NCBI GenBank assembly: GCA_030704615.1
Contig: CM060734.1
Coordinates: 11,220,001-11,284,000, forward strand
DNA: 64,000 nucleotides
Reading direction: 5' to 3'
Source of the DNA: Takakia lepidozioides
Taxonomy: Eukaryota > Streptophyta > Takakiopsida > Takakiales > Takakiaceae
The position numbers and the translations under genes are program-made. Positions 1 through 11,693 of the stretch are shown here, piece by piece; the stretch's first letter is position 1, and each line of letters begins with the position of its first letter. A model generated the notes under the pieces. That model made no database searches. It was not told where the DNA came from and worked only from the letters and a program-made list of their open reading frames with translations.

Positions 1-38
1 CTCATGATCAAAGCATAAGCAGAAGGCAGACGGCATAC

Positions 39-3000
39 CAGCTGACCAGGGAAACCCCCTTTCACAAGGTAGAGGCTGTTCACACAATTCCATGTGCGCA
101 AAACTTCAAACCCTGAAGACTTGAGGTATGATGCCAATGCCCGACGACTATCATTGTCACATGACTGAAAAAGCAGAAGTGTCCCTGCATCAGAGAGGAA
201 ATTGTTACAGAACCCGAATACCCAACTCCAGTAGTTGTCCTCGAATTTGTTCCACCCTGGCGTCTTGCCCTTTGGAAGAACTTCTGGCACAGCCTGGCCA
301 TCCGGGATGTCGAGAATGACAATGTCGGCCGCATAAGTTTTCTGCACACCGCACACGAAGGTGGGACCTGTGCTCACCTGCAACAGACATGTTTTTTATA
401 AGAACGATGGCAAGAATGTTTTCAAAGAACGAGACTGAAATACTGCCAACGAAACATTCAGAGAAAAAGGAAAGAAAGTGGAATTCTCACCAGATTGAGG
501 AATGAGATTATATTGTCCCAGGTAGGGGATGGCACCCCAGTGTATCCTCTCTTTCGACTCTGCATCATCGAAAGCCAACCCTCATTAACAATTTTCATCT
601 CTCCTGCTGAATCAGAACGGGAAGGGTGTGGCTTGGCATCGAACACGCACTGAAGAGTGCGGGTATATCTTCCAGCACTAAAGTCCTGCCCACTCTCCAT
701 CTCCTTTTCATTCTCCTTCCCCTTGTCCTTTTCCTTCTCTTTGGACTTGTCTTTGTCCTTTGGCTTTGCTGGTGAGATGGCTATGACATCAACAGCCTTG
801 TCTTTTGGTTTGCGGCCCGCCTTCTTTCCCTTCTGCGGCGTTCCCTGAGCATCAGGCTCCTTGGCAGCCAAGGTTGCTATGTTTCGTTGATACTCTTCGT
901 CAGTCAAAGGCGCCAGCATCTCAGCGTTATTGTTCAAGTATTTCATATGCTGTTCTTGAAAGGTCGTGTGCTCAGGTGGGCAGTCAAGGTACCACCCACA
1001 GTCTCTGAAGTGAGAAGGACTCCAGTCCTTCAATATCCCTGCAGTATACATGGTTGGATCGTTTGCAGGGTCCGACCACATGTCAAGATAGTCGGGAATT
1101 CCGCTCAGGTGATTTCCTTCCATAAGCACATATTTCGTGTACCTGAAAAAAGGAGATGAATCCCAACCCACAAAAGCGCTCAGTGAGTAAGATGCAAGTA
1201 GAACAGAAAGAATAAAACATGGATTGAAATGGCTCTGACAACTGCTCCAAGGACCTTTCAGGACCACACTACTGCTCCAGATATGAATGTCGTCAACGCC
1301 ATTCAGAACATTCCATTCCATGACACTGTAAATACATCCTAATCCAGGTGAATGCAAATAAGCGATTAGAAATGACACAGACATAGAAGTGAATGTCGTC
1401 AACGACATTCAAGAATGAAGCCAAATTATTACTGAAATGAAGCAAAATCACAGGATGGAAATAAAAAAATTGAGTAAGGAACCATCCAGGAAAACTCAAT
1501 GCACATTCATAACGAACCTATCACTGAGGACCTCACAACATCACTGTATGTGAATGGCGTCAACGCCATTCACAAAAATACAAAAAAGAAACCAATTACT
1601 TAGCTCCCCAATCCATGAAAATTGAATTTGTCGTTTTTGAATAATACAGACACAGCTGTGAATGTCGTCAACGACATTCACTTTGGATTTCTTAAAACAG
1701 AGCTTATCAAGCCTCCATATTCATCGCAAGAGGAAAAAACAATGCAGAACAACTGAATGTCTGCATTGACATTCAGCAAAATGAAGTGATCAACCCTCAT
1801 TGTAACCTCTATGGACATTACAAAAATTTAAATAACCTTGAGGACCACACAACAACTCCGTATGTGAATGTCGTCAACGCCATTCAAGGACATTATCAAT
1901 TCTAATCAGGGACAATATAATTGCACCCTTAGATCCTAACCAGGTGAATTCATATACTCGCTTAAGAATGACTCAGACAAAGAAGTGAATGTCGTCAACG
2001 ACATTCAATCTGGATCTAAGATTGCAATCCATATGAAGCCACAATTTTTCCCAAAAAAACAGTAGAGTTTCAAGTATGACATTTCACCTGTACACAACTC
2101 GCATCATGGCCCACTCTCCTCCAACCTGACTGTCAAAGTCGTTGGACCGTAAAATGTTACCATCTTTGGAGAACTCCCGGAAAAAACAGTATCTCCAGGT
2201 GAGACCTCTCCACTTCCTTATGTATGCCTCCAATGACATTTGGGGAGGGGAAACAATCGCAATGTTCAGGTCCTTCAAAGTCTGATCCAGCACAATGACG
2301 GCGCGCTTTTCGAGCTGCAAATAGTATATTTGTCAGAATTGCAAAAAAGAAACACATCACATACTTGAAGAGAAGAAACAGCATGTTCGAATACACACCT
2401 GACTCCAAAATGTAGCCTTGTGGAGCCAGTTATCAAACACCAAATCACTGATTCCTTCCACCTTTGTGCCAGGCTGTATGGTGCTCTTTGGGAACTGATT
2501 CAAGTCCTTTACTGTTTGATCTGAGTTCCATATCTCCAGCCACCTTATTTTTGTTTGTGGGTCGACCATCGATATGGCCAGCCGGTGCAATTTCTCCTGC
2601 TGCATCTCCGGATGCACATGCTTGTCATAGTGTGTTTTGATCTGCTGAAGGAACTCAGGACCAAGTCCAGGATCTACTATTCTAAGCTGCTTTCCGAAGG
2701 CTGACATCAATTTGGTTCTTCGCATCTCAAACTCCTTCTTTATTGCAGCTTCCACACCCTTTGATGTCCTTAGTTCCTCTGGTGTAGTGCGGTAATATTC
2801 GGATTTTCCCTTCTCAGCTGCCTCTGCCAGTTCTTGCTGCATTCATTCAAGTAGTGATTAGCTCCGAAGGGACTCTAAACATGTATTCGAAAAGTAAACA
2901 GATTACAGACTCGGGCTTACCGCATACATGTACTCCAGAAACGCCTCTCGTGTCAAAGAATACCAAGTGCCTGCAGCTCTTCCTGTTTCGCACTTCTTGA

Positions 3001-4675
3001 TGATATTGGGTGGTAGTACTGTCCGAAAATCATCCAGCTTCATCAGACCAATCCTCTGAATTCGGAATAGTGTGTGAACCAAGCTTGTTGTCACATGCGA
3101 TTTCTCTGTCGATCTGCAAAAACATTGAAAACATTGCATTCCTTAACACTGTTTTTTGAGGATCAACAAGACACTACAGAGGGAATCAAATCTCCTGGAT
3201 GACTTACTTGTTCACGTCGTGCATAGCTGTAAGAAGCCTAGCGATGTCGTTTCCTGGATCCAAAACCATTGCCTCCACAGCAACATGCTTGTCTTTGTCT
3301 TTCGAATGGTGTTTCTGAATGTATCCCATCCATGCCAGCAATCGGTGGTTGCCGTCCCAGACGTAGAACATGTGGTTGCAAAATTGCTGGGTGTTCTTTC
3401 CCATCATGAGGCCCAGCTCGAACTCCTCATTGGCATCTTTCCAGCACTCATCCCAGTTATCACTGATCTCTGGAGAAACTAATGTGCTTTTCCCATTTAT
3501 ATCCGTCAGTGACACATAAAAAACTTGTGCACCAAGTCTATATCCATGCACAAAATCACTCTCCAATTTTGTTATGTCATGGGAAAGAGGTGGACGCACA
3601 ACAGGCATTGATATCATCCGGCACAGAGGTATGTCCAGACGCCCTCCAGATACGAGCATGTCCCTTATAACCTCCTGAGAGTTTACCTTCTGGAATGACA
3701 TGAGTTCTTTCACCTTGTCAAGGTAGTGCACTTCGGATTCATCTGCTTCATCTGTATTCTCTGAGCTTTTTGCGGACTCGTCCCCATCTCCAGATCCTTT
3801 CCCCTCTGATCCTGTAGGCTTCGACCTCACAGTTTTCTGCACGATGCCATTCAGTTCTGACTAAGTGATTTGCAAATAGTGAATGGCGGTAACGACAATC
3901 ACTCTGTATCAAGGAAACTCACCATGAATGGTGTGAAAGAATTCAGCACAATCTACACATGCAAAGCCGAGACTGCCGTATTCAAAACAAAAGTGAGAGC
4001 GATAGCGAACGGCGTTAACGACAATCACAAAAGATAACAACCTGCCGGATCGGTGTTGTGTAATGACATATATGTGCAACTGATTGGCGGCAACGACATT
4101 CAGTGTAGTTTAGGGAGAATAGTAAGTGCAGACTCTCTCTTCAAACACATAGGTACATAAATCTCATGAGCAGAATCGAATGGCGTTAACGACGCTCGCG
4201 ATTCAGTAGTTCCTGCTAAAGAATGGAAGAGGAAGGACTCCTTGAAAGGCAATCACACAGACTATATGATAAAACTTACTGGCACCTTCTTAGGTTTTGA
4301 AATTTGATCCCCTTCTGCAGCTTTCCTCTTCCCTCTCACATCTGCTGGAGTTTCTGTCTGCGCAAGGGTTTCTTGACCTTCTTCAGGTTCGGCGTTCCGC
4401 GTGCTTCCACCTTCTTCAGTGTCCCTGCGATTCATCTCTGCCTCCACAGGCTGGCGCACTCTTATCGCCGACTGTGTCGCAGCCGCTGCCTCAGTCTCCG
4501 TCTGCTCTTGTGAATCAGTCTCCGCGTTCACCTGCTGCCTTGGCCCTGTGTTCTCCAACAAACGACGCCTCGTCATTTTCTCTCTTGCTCTGCGTCTCTC
4601 TCTAAGGGAAGTAAAATAAAGAGACTTTCTTCTCTTTCGTATTCTAGAAGGAACCCTCTCCAGCTTGACTACCAC
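39..4675 (-). CDS. ParB-like domain / N6-N4 DNA methyltransferase fusion, copy A (3' end outside window)
   Basis: Spliced minus-strand gene. Exons inferred from GT-AG sites and from agreement with the other copies: about 4280-4675, 3208-3836, 2921-3113, 2399-2836, 2088-2314, 491-1142 and 39-377; the next donor at 38-34 leads off the left edge. Exon 1 is basic and then acidic, and its start codon is unclear: 4675 is GTG and the first ATG is at 4576. Exon 2 holds WDGNHRLLAW-type residues (FYVWDGNHRLLAWMGYI), which match the GxxR box of ParB/sulfiredoxin-fold proteins. Exon 4 is helical (KIRWLEIWNSDQTVKDL). Exon 6 has a long Lys/Glu/Asp tract and VFDAKPHPSR. Exon 7 has ADIVILDIPDG followed by FCNNFLSDAGTLLLFQS, the place of methyltransferase motif IV and the next strand. 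Copy E supplies the missing motif I, so the order IV then I is class beta. Motif IV reads DIPD rather than DPPY, so activity is uncertain. The ParB and methyltransferase assignments rest on motif recognition. Confidence 0.8.
1284..2007. repeat. Seven palindromes in a methyltransferase intron, copy A family
   Basis: Near-perfect palindromes at 1284-1305, 1390-1411, 1551-1572, 1659-1680, 1753-1776, 1865-1886 and 1986-2007. The usual arm is TGAATGTCGT with a CA centre and then its reverse complement; in some copies one or both arms read GGCGT or ACGCC. The one at 1753 has a longer, altered centre. All lie in the intron between exons at 2088 and 1142, spaced about 90-210 bases. None was seen in the transposase exons. 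Confidence 0.9.
3880..4198. repeat. Four further palindromes in intron 1, copy A family
   Basis: At 3880-3901, 4006-4027, 4081-4102 and 4177-4198. They have the same 22-base plan as the 1284-2007 set but more arm mismatches. Centres are TA or CA, and two copies have GTTAAC in place of GTCAAC. They lie between exon 1 and exon 2 of the methyltransferase gene, about 80-130 bases apart. Confidence 0.85.
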
Positions 4676-4676
4676 T

Positions 4677-5431
4677 CTCCCTCTAAGCGCGAAAAGTAGA
4701 AAAACGCAGTGACTCCCGATTTCTTGCGGGATTGCCTGTGTTCTTGCGTGTCTCTAGAAGCATCGGATTCCCTCCCGCGTGACCGTTACACATAGTCGTT
4801 TCGTTATTAGTGCACATGCCAGCAATTGGTGTACAGCTGTTCGTATTCAGTTATGGATGTCTGACGTGTGCCGCCCAAAACAAAACGGCGTGTTCTAAAT
4901 TATAACTGGTTCAATATTTAAAAAGAACAGCGAATCCCAGAAATTGATGCGCAGTCTTAAACAAATAAATATAAATGAACGAGAGTTTGATGACAAATTT
5001 TGGAATATCATACACGGTCATCCTTGTTATCCAAACCCCACATTCGTTGCACATTTGGAACTTTCCAGGTGCGCATGATCATTGGTAGTAGTATATAGAT
5101 ACATTTACTTAATCTGCAATCCCATTCTCGGATCCTGTGGCATGCTTCCAGGAAGTCGGCTTTGTTATTGGGTTTATTGATGAGGTTCTGATTAACGGTT
5201 TAACAGTTGCCGACACTGCCCCTATGGATTCTCTGACCACTGGGCCCACAAGAAAAGTAATTAAAATGGACGGCTGCATATCTGGAATGAATAACAGAAT
5301 ATGCACAGTCGTTATCTGAGCTTCCTCCGCCATATGCTCTGCTCATTCTTCAACTGTGTTCTGGAGACAGCAGTAAACCGATTTACACTAGATCTGCGAT
5401 AGCAAGGTACAAACATACTCGAGGAAGGAAG
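4677..5431. promoter_or_regulatory. Divergent intergenic region between the two genes of copy A
   Basis: About 750 bases separate the methyltransferase first exon from the transposase start, so both promoters should lie here. A TATA-like stretch occurs near 5090-5100. The region contains two 60-74-codon frames on opposite strands (5109-5333) that I do not recognise and that copy B lacks. No palindromes of the copy A family were seen here. Confidence 0.45.
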
Positions 5432-8400
5432 ATGGCTTCCTCTGAAGCGGAGTTCTTCTCAGACGACAAACCAGTGCCGTTCTCCCAGGAAGTCCTTGAC
5501 AATGGATTTGCAATTGTTCTGGAACATGTCTTGGCTACCCGTTTTCAGCTGCAGAATGGCTCCATCTTTTTGGAGAAAGAGGTTTACGATCTGAAAGGGA
5601 AGTTGGTGAAATATTCTTTCCAAAACCGTGATGAGACGGCTCATATCAGCCAGTGGAGAGTGCGTCCTGGTCGATACAGAGTACTTGGAGAGCCTCGGCG
5701 AAAGTCCCTTGGGTCATATGTGACGCCCGGGACTGCTGCTTCGGTCGTTGAAGACAAGAGGGAGGTGGTGGTGAAAAAAGAACAGACTTCCTCCACTCCA
5801 ATCGTTGAGCTTTCGGATTCTTCCGATGATGACATAAGTGAAATTCCAAATCCAGTCCTTCCTACTGTGGTTGCAGAAGCTGATGAAGAAGAGATTTGTA
5901 GTGTCATTCCAAAATTGCGGGCGATGGGAGGAATGGCTGGATTCAAAAGTGAGTTGCGGGGAATTGATTGGGAATCTTTGAAGCAGGTGCCTGTGAAGTT
6001 CTTGCCGGAGACTTTTGATGGCGATATCCTATTCGAGCTGCCTCCTCCTCCGCGAGTTGGAGGTGTAACAATCATGATGCATGGAATGGACAAGAAACAC
6101 GACGGGCACCCGTGGTGCAGAACAAAAACATCCAATATTCAGAATGATGACAAGCTTGTTTTCAGGAGGACAGTTTGCAATGGACACCTTAGGTGTGATA
6201 ATTTGAATTGCAGACACTTTCTTCAGTCTGGAGTTCATAATCAAAGCGAATGGGAGGGTCTGGCGGAGAATCCATTTCAGCCTGGGACTGCCCCTCCACC
6301 GGCAAACACTTTCGTCTGCAAATTCTGCAAACTTGTGCCATCCTGCTTGGCGCTCTGCGGAGCAAGAATGTACTATGTTGTCCACCGTTTGAATACAATG
6401 ACGAGAGCTTGTGTGCATTTTGGATTCCATAACCATCCTGTCTCGAAGGGGGATTACAGGGAGAGTGTTGAGACAGTATCGAGGTTGATCAAACAGGAGT
6501 TCGGGAGAAACCCATCCGCAACAACATCTGCAATTGCTCTTGGCGCAAGCAAGTCCTTCTTGGAAAGCCATATTTTGAGTGAAGGAGATTCTGTGGGGAC
6601 TAAACTTGACGGTGCAGCATTGGACCTGGTCATGGATCATTTCTCCACTTTAAGTTCACCTAACATTCGGCATCAGATCAATGCATTGAGAATGGGCTCT
6701 GGGATCAGAGGCTACATAGACAATATTTTGGAATTGAAACGACTGAGCAAGTACGATTACATCCAGGACAATGTATTCCCAGGTCAAGGTGCCATCAAAG
6801 TTTTTCTTTTCAAAATGTCGACTGTTGGGGAGGGCAGTGGGGTTAGCCTCGTGAAGCGGATGCAAAGACTGGGGACTTGCAGAACTGTTTTCTTATGTTT
6901 GATCATGTGAAACGAGTGAAGGATTGGACGACAATGGCTTGTCATGTCTACGATCCAGTGTACCAACGAGTTATGACAATTGCAGTTTGTGACATGCAAT
7001 CCGAGGATACGGAATCCCAGAAGCTCATGTGGAATTCCCTGATACGTGTCATGGGCTGCCATGGGCTGCCATCTCCAAATTTCGCAGGTTTCATGGCGGA
7101 TAGTGCTCAAGCAAATTTCAATGCTATTCGTATTGTCTTCGGATCGGGCGACCCAAAAGTGCCTATGCCAGGAAGAGAGCGTACATGTCTATTCCATTGG
7201 ACACAATCTCTGGAAAAACATACAAAGTCGGACATCAAACCAGAGATGCAGACTCAGCACCGTAAATTGTGCAAAGAGTACAAAGATGCTAGAACAATGA
7301 AGGAGGCGGACACTTTGTTCCAGACAATTCGTGCCTGGTGGTTCTCTTCTGGAGCTGCATCACTTGAGAGTATGAGAGCATTGGAAGATTGGCTGGCGTT
7401 TTGGCACTTCCGGTATAGACAGTGGGGAGCAGCCATGACAATGGTACGAGGCTTCTATTTCATGCTTTATTCATACATTTGCTTTCCATATTTTTGACTC
7501 ATTGCTTTCTTTATGTTGTTTCCTGTGCACTATTCTGAAGTGTGGTTATCCTCTTTGCAGAACATGTCCATTGAGGAAATGGCAGACATGCCATCTTGCA
7601 ATTTGGCAGAAACTGTGCACAATGCATGGTTGCAGCAGTCTGGGAAACGAGGTCGGGATTTGTATGTGGCAACAACAGATGATTTGATACGTGCCTTGCA
7701 ACAACAAACCCGATACCGTGATTTCTTACGAGGTGGGGTTGGTGGCAAGGGTCCGGACAAATCGGAGTTGATGTTGCGTGCTGCAAACAGATCTGGGGAT
7801 CCAATCAAGATAGCACGGGCGGTGAGCATGTATGCCCAGGGAACGCCACTTGTTTCTAGAGTTCCACATCTTGAAGGGGAGGAGAGATTCGGCTCCTGTA
7901 AGAGGAAATTGAACACTCCACCTGGTTCGGATTCAGATTCCCACAGGGCAGACCGTGATAACTTCTCGAAGCCTCGTGTTCCCCTGCATGACAGCTCCGT
8001 GTCCGGAACCTCCATTGTGGAGGAACCTCCAACACGACGGCAAGCTCCAGCATCAAACCGTGCCACTGAAATGGTGCAGGAGAGAAACAACCCCCTTGAT
8101 GTGCTTGAGTCCGCATGCCCCGACCACGTTTGGCACATAGAACGCACAAGTGTCGGGTCTCGTGTGAAATGTACAGCGATCAGGGCAACTAATTTCGAGA
8201 AGTGCACTTCATCTATATCCAGAGGTGGTGCCCGAACTCCTGCTCCGACTTTCACGGGCTTGATGCGTCCATACGGTCAACCAGAAGCCAAGAACCACAA
8301 GTTCTGGTTCTGCGCAGATGATTGTGCCAGATGTGTGCATGGAACTGTGCGTCCTTCCGTAGTGATGAAGCCATCTCCTCCAACCGTTTGGCCCGTGAAG

Positions 8401-8946
8401 GTGGGAACACATCTCAGCTTTCAGGAGATTGAAATGCTGGAGGAGGCAGGTTTTTCCCTTGCGAGACAACCCCAACTCCATGCATGTGCTACTACTCCTG
8501 CGTCCTCCCGGGTCCCCCCGGCAAATCCTGACTTGTGGCCAACCAAACGAGATGGAAAGCTCGTTCGGCGTTTCCCTCCAACCGCTGAACACTTTGGCAA
8601 AGTGGAGTCCGCAAGAATGCTCCAAGCTCGTGTCGGAAGCACCACGGAAGTACCCGATCCAGGATATGGTCGGGTATTCACAATCATCACTTCCACATCT
8701 GCTGTTCATGACAGGACCTACGACATCACGGTTTCCAATTTCCCCAATTGCACATGTCCTGATTTTGTGAATATGCTATCAACCAGTTTGGGCAAGAGAG
8801 GTAAATTCATACCCTGCAAACATTTGTATTTCATATTTTTGAGGAGGATGGTTTGCGATCCCAAACGTGACAACTTCATTCACCAGGCCACTATGAGTTT
8901 CAACGAGGTCGATACTCTTTTGCAGCGGGATACAACACATGGGTAG
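5432..8946 (+). CDS. MULE/Zisupton-like SWIM zinc-finger transposase, copy A (one frameshift, one intron)
   Basis: Starts MASSEAEFFSDD at 5432. Exon 1 runs to 7443, a 117-base GT-AG intron spans 7444-7560, and exon 2 ends at TAG 8944-8946. Compared with copy B, one base is missing near 6866 (after GTGAAGCGGATGCAAAG), splitting exon 1 into two frames. In order: acidic linker (SDSSDDD); cysteine/histidine motifs HLRCDNLNCRHF and CVHFGFHNHP, resembling FLYWCH/WRKY-GCM1 fingers of Mutator-like transposases; an RNase H-fold core with candidate Asp in FDHVKRVKDW, Asp in FMADSAQANF, a C..H pair in RTCLFHWTQ and candidate Glu in SLESMRALEDW; then a C-terminal SWIM finger CTCPDF..PCKHLYF. SWIM plus this core is typical of MULE and KDZ/Zisupton transposases; I cannot choose between them by eye. 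It is the best preserved transposase here and probably supplied the mobility of the A/B-type elements. Confidence 0.85.
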
Positions 8947-9350
8947 CATGAACTATGTAATGTGGTATGTGGATGACCATGATTTGAAATGTGTAATTCA
9001 CATCAATTCGTCGGCTGTGCAATGATATGGCCTCCAACTATACGGAGTGAGGTCTGAGTGACAACTTTTAGGTAGTGCACATTTGTCATTGCACCGTTCG
9101 AAGTCTACATGTCTTGCTGTCGCTATGCACTACAATCATCTTTTGAAGATGATCATAACTCTCATTGTTATTTGAGGAGGGAGGAAGTCTTCTCGTGGCA
9201 GCCTTTATGGCGCACACTTTGTGAGGATATTTTGTCGTCTTCGTAATTGTAAAAGTGAAACAAACATTTGTAATTGCACAATGTTGGATGCTGCAATTGT
9301 AGGCCTCAACGCTCGTCTTGATTCTATTTAGGCAAGATTCCCTGCATTAA
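8947..9350. other. Transposase 3' flank of copy A
   Basis: About 400 bases of AT-rich non-coding sequence between the transposase stop and the terminal repeat. I see no gene or palindrome here. Confidence 0.4.
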
Positions 9351-9590
9351 TTCCACGGTCATAGGACCATCCACGGTTATAGGCGGCGCATGTTAATGCT
9401 GACGTGGCAGTTGACGGACAGTGCCACGTCATCATTTACCGCCACATCAGCATGCTGACATGACGCTCACGCCACGTCAGCATGTGTGCAGGCTCACGCC
9501 ACGTCAGCTGGCGTGAGCGTACGCTCACGCCACGTCACTCCTGCGTGAGCGTACGCTTGCGCGCTCACGTGCAATGCTCACGCCATTGGG
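9351..9590. repeat. Right terminus of copy A: GTGAGC palindromes and CACGTCAGC repeats
   Basis: CCACGGTTATAGGC lies at 9371-9384, with a diverged second copy at 9351. Then come several CTCACGCCACGTCAGC units and a perfect 22-base palindrome at 9510-9531 (arm GGCGTGAGCGT). GCGTGAGCGTACGCT recurs near 9544-9558 and GCTCACG near 9571-9590. The same plan ends copy B (62524-62670). Copy D carries the same inner box near both of its ends (GCCTATAACCGTGG at 48637 on the left). At 9590 the sequence passes directly into methyltransferase codons of copy F. Confidence 0.75.
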
Positions 9591-10089
9591 TCGTTGGGCG
9601 GGGGGCAGGCATTTGTTTGGTATGGAAGGGGATGCGGATATTTTCAATGACATCATTGCAGGCTTGCAAGGGCCAGCCCCTGCCGACCAAGAACAGGAGG
9701 GTACAATGCATGTGGATAACACCGAAGTGGATGAGAAAGACCTGGACGACGATTTCGCATGTGAATAAGTTGAAATTGTGTATGAATCTTAGTGCTCAAA
9801 CAGAACCCCCCACCATTCCCTTTTCTTCTATGTTCGCTAATGCATTGCGTTCACGTTGGTTTTCAGGATATTGGAAGCTATCCCTTTGCTCAACGTCAAT
9901 GTTTTTCAGTCTGACTTCTGGTGCAGCCCTCCACATTCGTACATCCTGCCAGAGTACGCTGAGGCCATTGCTCGACATCAGTTGATGAACAAATCTTCCT
10001 CGTGTGCTCAGAAGCAGAAAAGGCACCTAGGAGCTCGGGTTTTCGTGTCTGATAGTTCCACAGTTTCGGGGGATAGTTGTAGTAATTGA
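9590..10089 (+). pseudogene. 3' end of ParB/methyltransferase gene, copy F
   Basis: Plus-strand remnant of the last two exons. Exon at 9590-9760 encodes GGRHLFGMEGD followed by an acidic tail ending DDDFAC; this is the end of methyltransferase motif I (compare GGRSLFGMEGD in copy E). A GT-AG intron spans about 9761-9866. The last exon, 9867-10089, has ILPEYAEAIA and a serine-rich end (SDSSTVSGDSCSN). LPxYAEAxA recurs in the last exons of copies D and E and is a family signature. Upstream the gene is interrupted by the terminus of copy A. Confidence 0.7.
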
Positions 10090-10594
10090 GACCATGCGTC
10101 AATGTAGTCCGGACCGGAGGATTGCAAACCGTGGCCCATGAGCAAGTCCCCTGCTGAGGACAAAGCTGTAGTTTGAGGATGCGCGGTGCCAATCCGATCC
10201 CACGACATGTTCCTAGGAACAAATTAATGGATAAAAAGAGAGTTGAGTGCGTGAAGAGGGGGATTCGCAAACCAGTTGGGGAAGCATTTGAGCGCCCTAA
10301 GAGGAAAGATGAGGGTACAAGGAAGAATAAGAACCCCAAGAAGAAACTTGTGAGTGGACTGGGGGATTGTGCAGAGGGGAGCGGCCCTCAATTAAAAATG
10401 TAGACAGAGTAGACGACATGGCAAAGGAGAGCCATGATGGATCAAAGAGGAGCAATGACTTGCATGTACGAGGTCTCAGTTTTATATGAAAGGACAGATA
10501 AAATATAGTAGCTGAAATTGATGCAGAAGATGAGAAAGCCATTGATGGGGAGCAGTGCCCTGGAACATTCTATCTCCTTAGCACAGGTCGGGGG
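10090..10594. other. Unassigned 3' flank of copy F
   Basis: No gene recognised. A Lys/Arg-rich 76-codon frame at 10173-10403 has no homologue elsewhere in the window and is probably chance. Confidence 0.3.
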
Positions 10595-10775
10595 ATGCTG
10601 AAGCGTGAGCATGTGAGCGTGAGCACGTGAGCGCAGCCACGCTCACGCCACATCAACAGTTCTTGCCACCTAGGCGGCCGCGTCTGACTCCACGTCATCA
10701 CACCCTGCCAGCTTGGTAGATGCCACGTCACGGCAGGTTGACGTCATTTCCATAGGCAACAACCTATAACCGAGG
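10595..10775. repeat. Left terminus of copy E
   Basis: Repeated GTGAGC units at 10600-10635, an imperfect palindrome at 10627-10646 (GTGAGCGCAGCC then GCTCAC), CACGTCA repeats, then ACCTATAACCGAGG at 10762-10775. That box is the reverse complement, with one change, of the CCACGGTTATAGGT-type box at the right ends of other copies, so this end points rightward. Confidence 0.65.
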
Positions 10776-10894
10776 GCTGAAAAGGTGGAAGGGGGCCCAT
10801 AGCCGCGGAATTGCGCATTCGGCTCAAAAGGAACATATGTGGGCGATGTTGTTGAATGATTATGTTTGCAGAGACCGAATATACAATGGTTGTG

Positions 10895-10990
10895 GATGAA
10901 TTAATGAGGATGATAGACAGTGAATGTGGATGCCACGCTGCGAATGAGGATGGATGTGGATGAGTAGTTATGGATGAATGTGGATGAAAT
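10895..10990. repeat. GGATGA-type subterminal repeats, left side of copy E
   Basis: Irregular short repeats built on GGATGAATGTGGATGA. The complementary CATCCA-type array lies at 16146-16345 near the right end, as in copy D. Confidence 0.6.
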
Positions 10991-10999
10991 CCATATGGC

Positions 11000-11690
11000 A
11001 ACTGCCAGACCTATTGTGTTCCAACACATTTATCTAATACAATGCCTGCACACGCATGTGTGTTCCTGGTAATGTAGTTGAATGCTCGTTCCTCAAGTTC
11101 AAGGCTTGTATGCATTTGCAAATATGACTTCATTTTGTATTTATGTCTTCACTTAGTCATTTTGAGCACACGTTTTAGTTGCAAGCCTTATGGCTGCATT
11201 ATGTATGCACTATTGGCTTCAGCGCTAGATGAAGGGCACGACACTGATGCCTACAATTGGTTATGGGTTAAACCTCGAACTCCTCATGCACAACTTTAAT
11301 GGGTATGCTTACAACTAATGAATAAGCTTGAAAATGTTGGTGCTCTATCGACAAATATTAGCACATTGTACCTCACTAGCAAGGCGACCAGGTCACATTG
11401 ACAGTCCACAGCCACTTCAATGTGGAGATATGGTGCGTTCCTCCAGTGTGGTACTGAAATGGCTCACTATGTGTCGACACTGAAGAGGAAAACAAAAGTG
11501 AAGTGTGCTGCACATGGAAAATGCTCCAGTAACCAGTGGGAAAATATCAAAGAATGGAATATGTGCCTAGCATCTGCTGTGTTGTCTTATTCTACATAGG
11601 TTTCATAGGTCGACCTTTCCCCATATGGCAGACATTGGTTAAATCTTATCATGTGCTTCATGAGGGATTCTCTCATTGCTCATTCATCCT
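11000..11690. other. Unassigned sequence in copy E
   Basis: About 700 bases without recognisable coding or repeat structure. Confidence 0.3.
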
Positions 11691-11693
11691 CTC

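Noticed and set aside
1060-1090. DCPP-like residues (YLDCPPEHT) in copy A exon 6 as methyltransferase motif IV
   Set aside because: Copy C has YLDCHPEH at the same place, and the hydrophobic-strand context fits ILDIPDG in exon 7 better.
1284-2007. CRISPR-like array of regularly spaced palindromic repeats
   Set aside because: Spacing is irregular, repeats lie in spliced introns of a eukaryotic gene, spacers are not of uniform length, and there are no cas genes.
5109-5333. Two overlapping short frames between the divergent genes
   Set aside because: On opposite strands, not conserved in copy B, and no recognisable motif.
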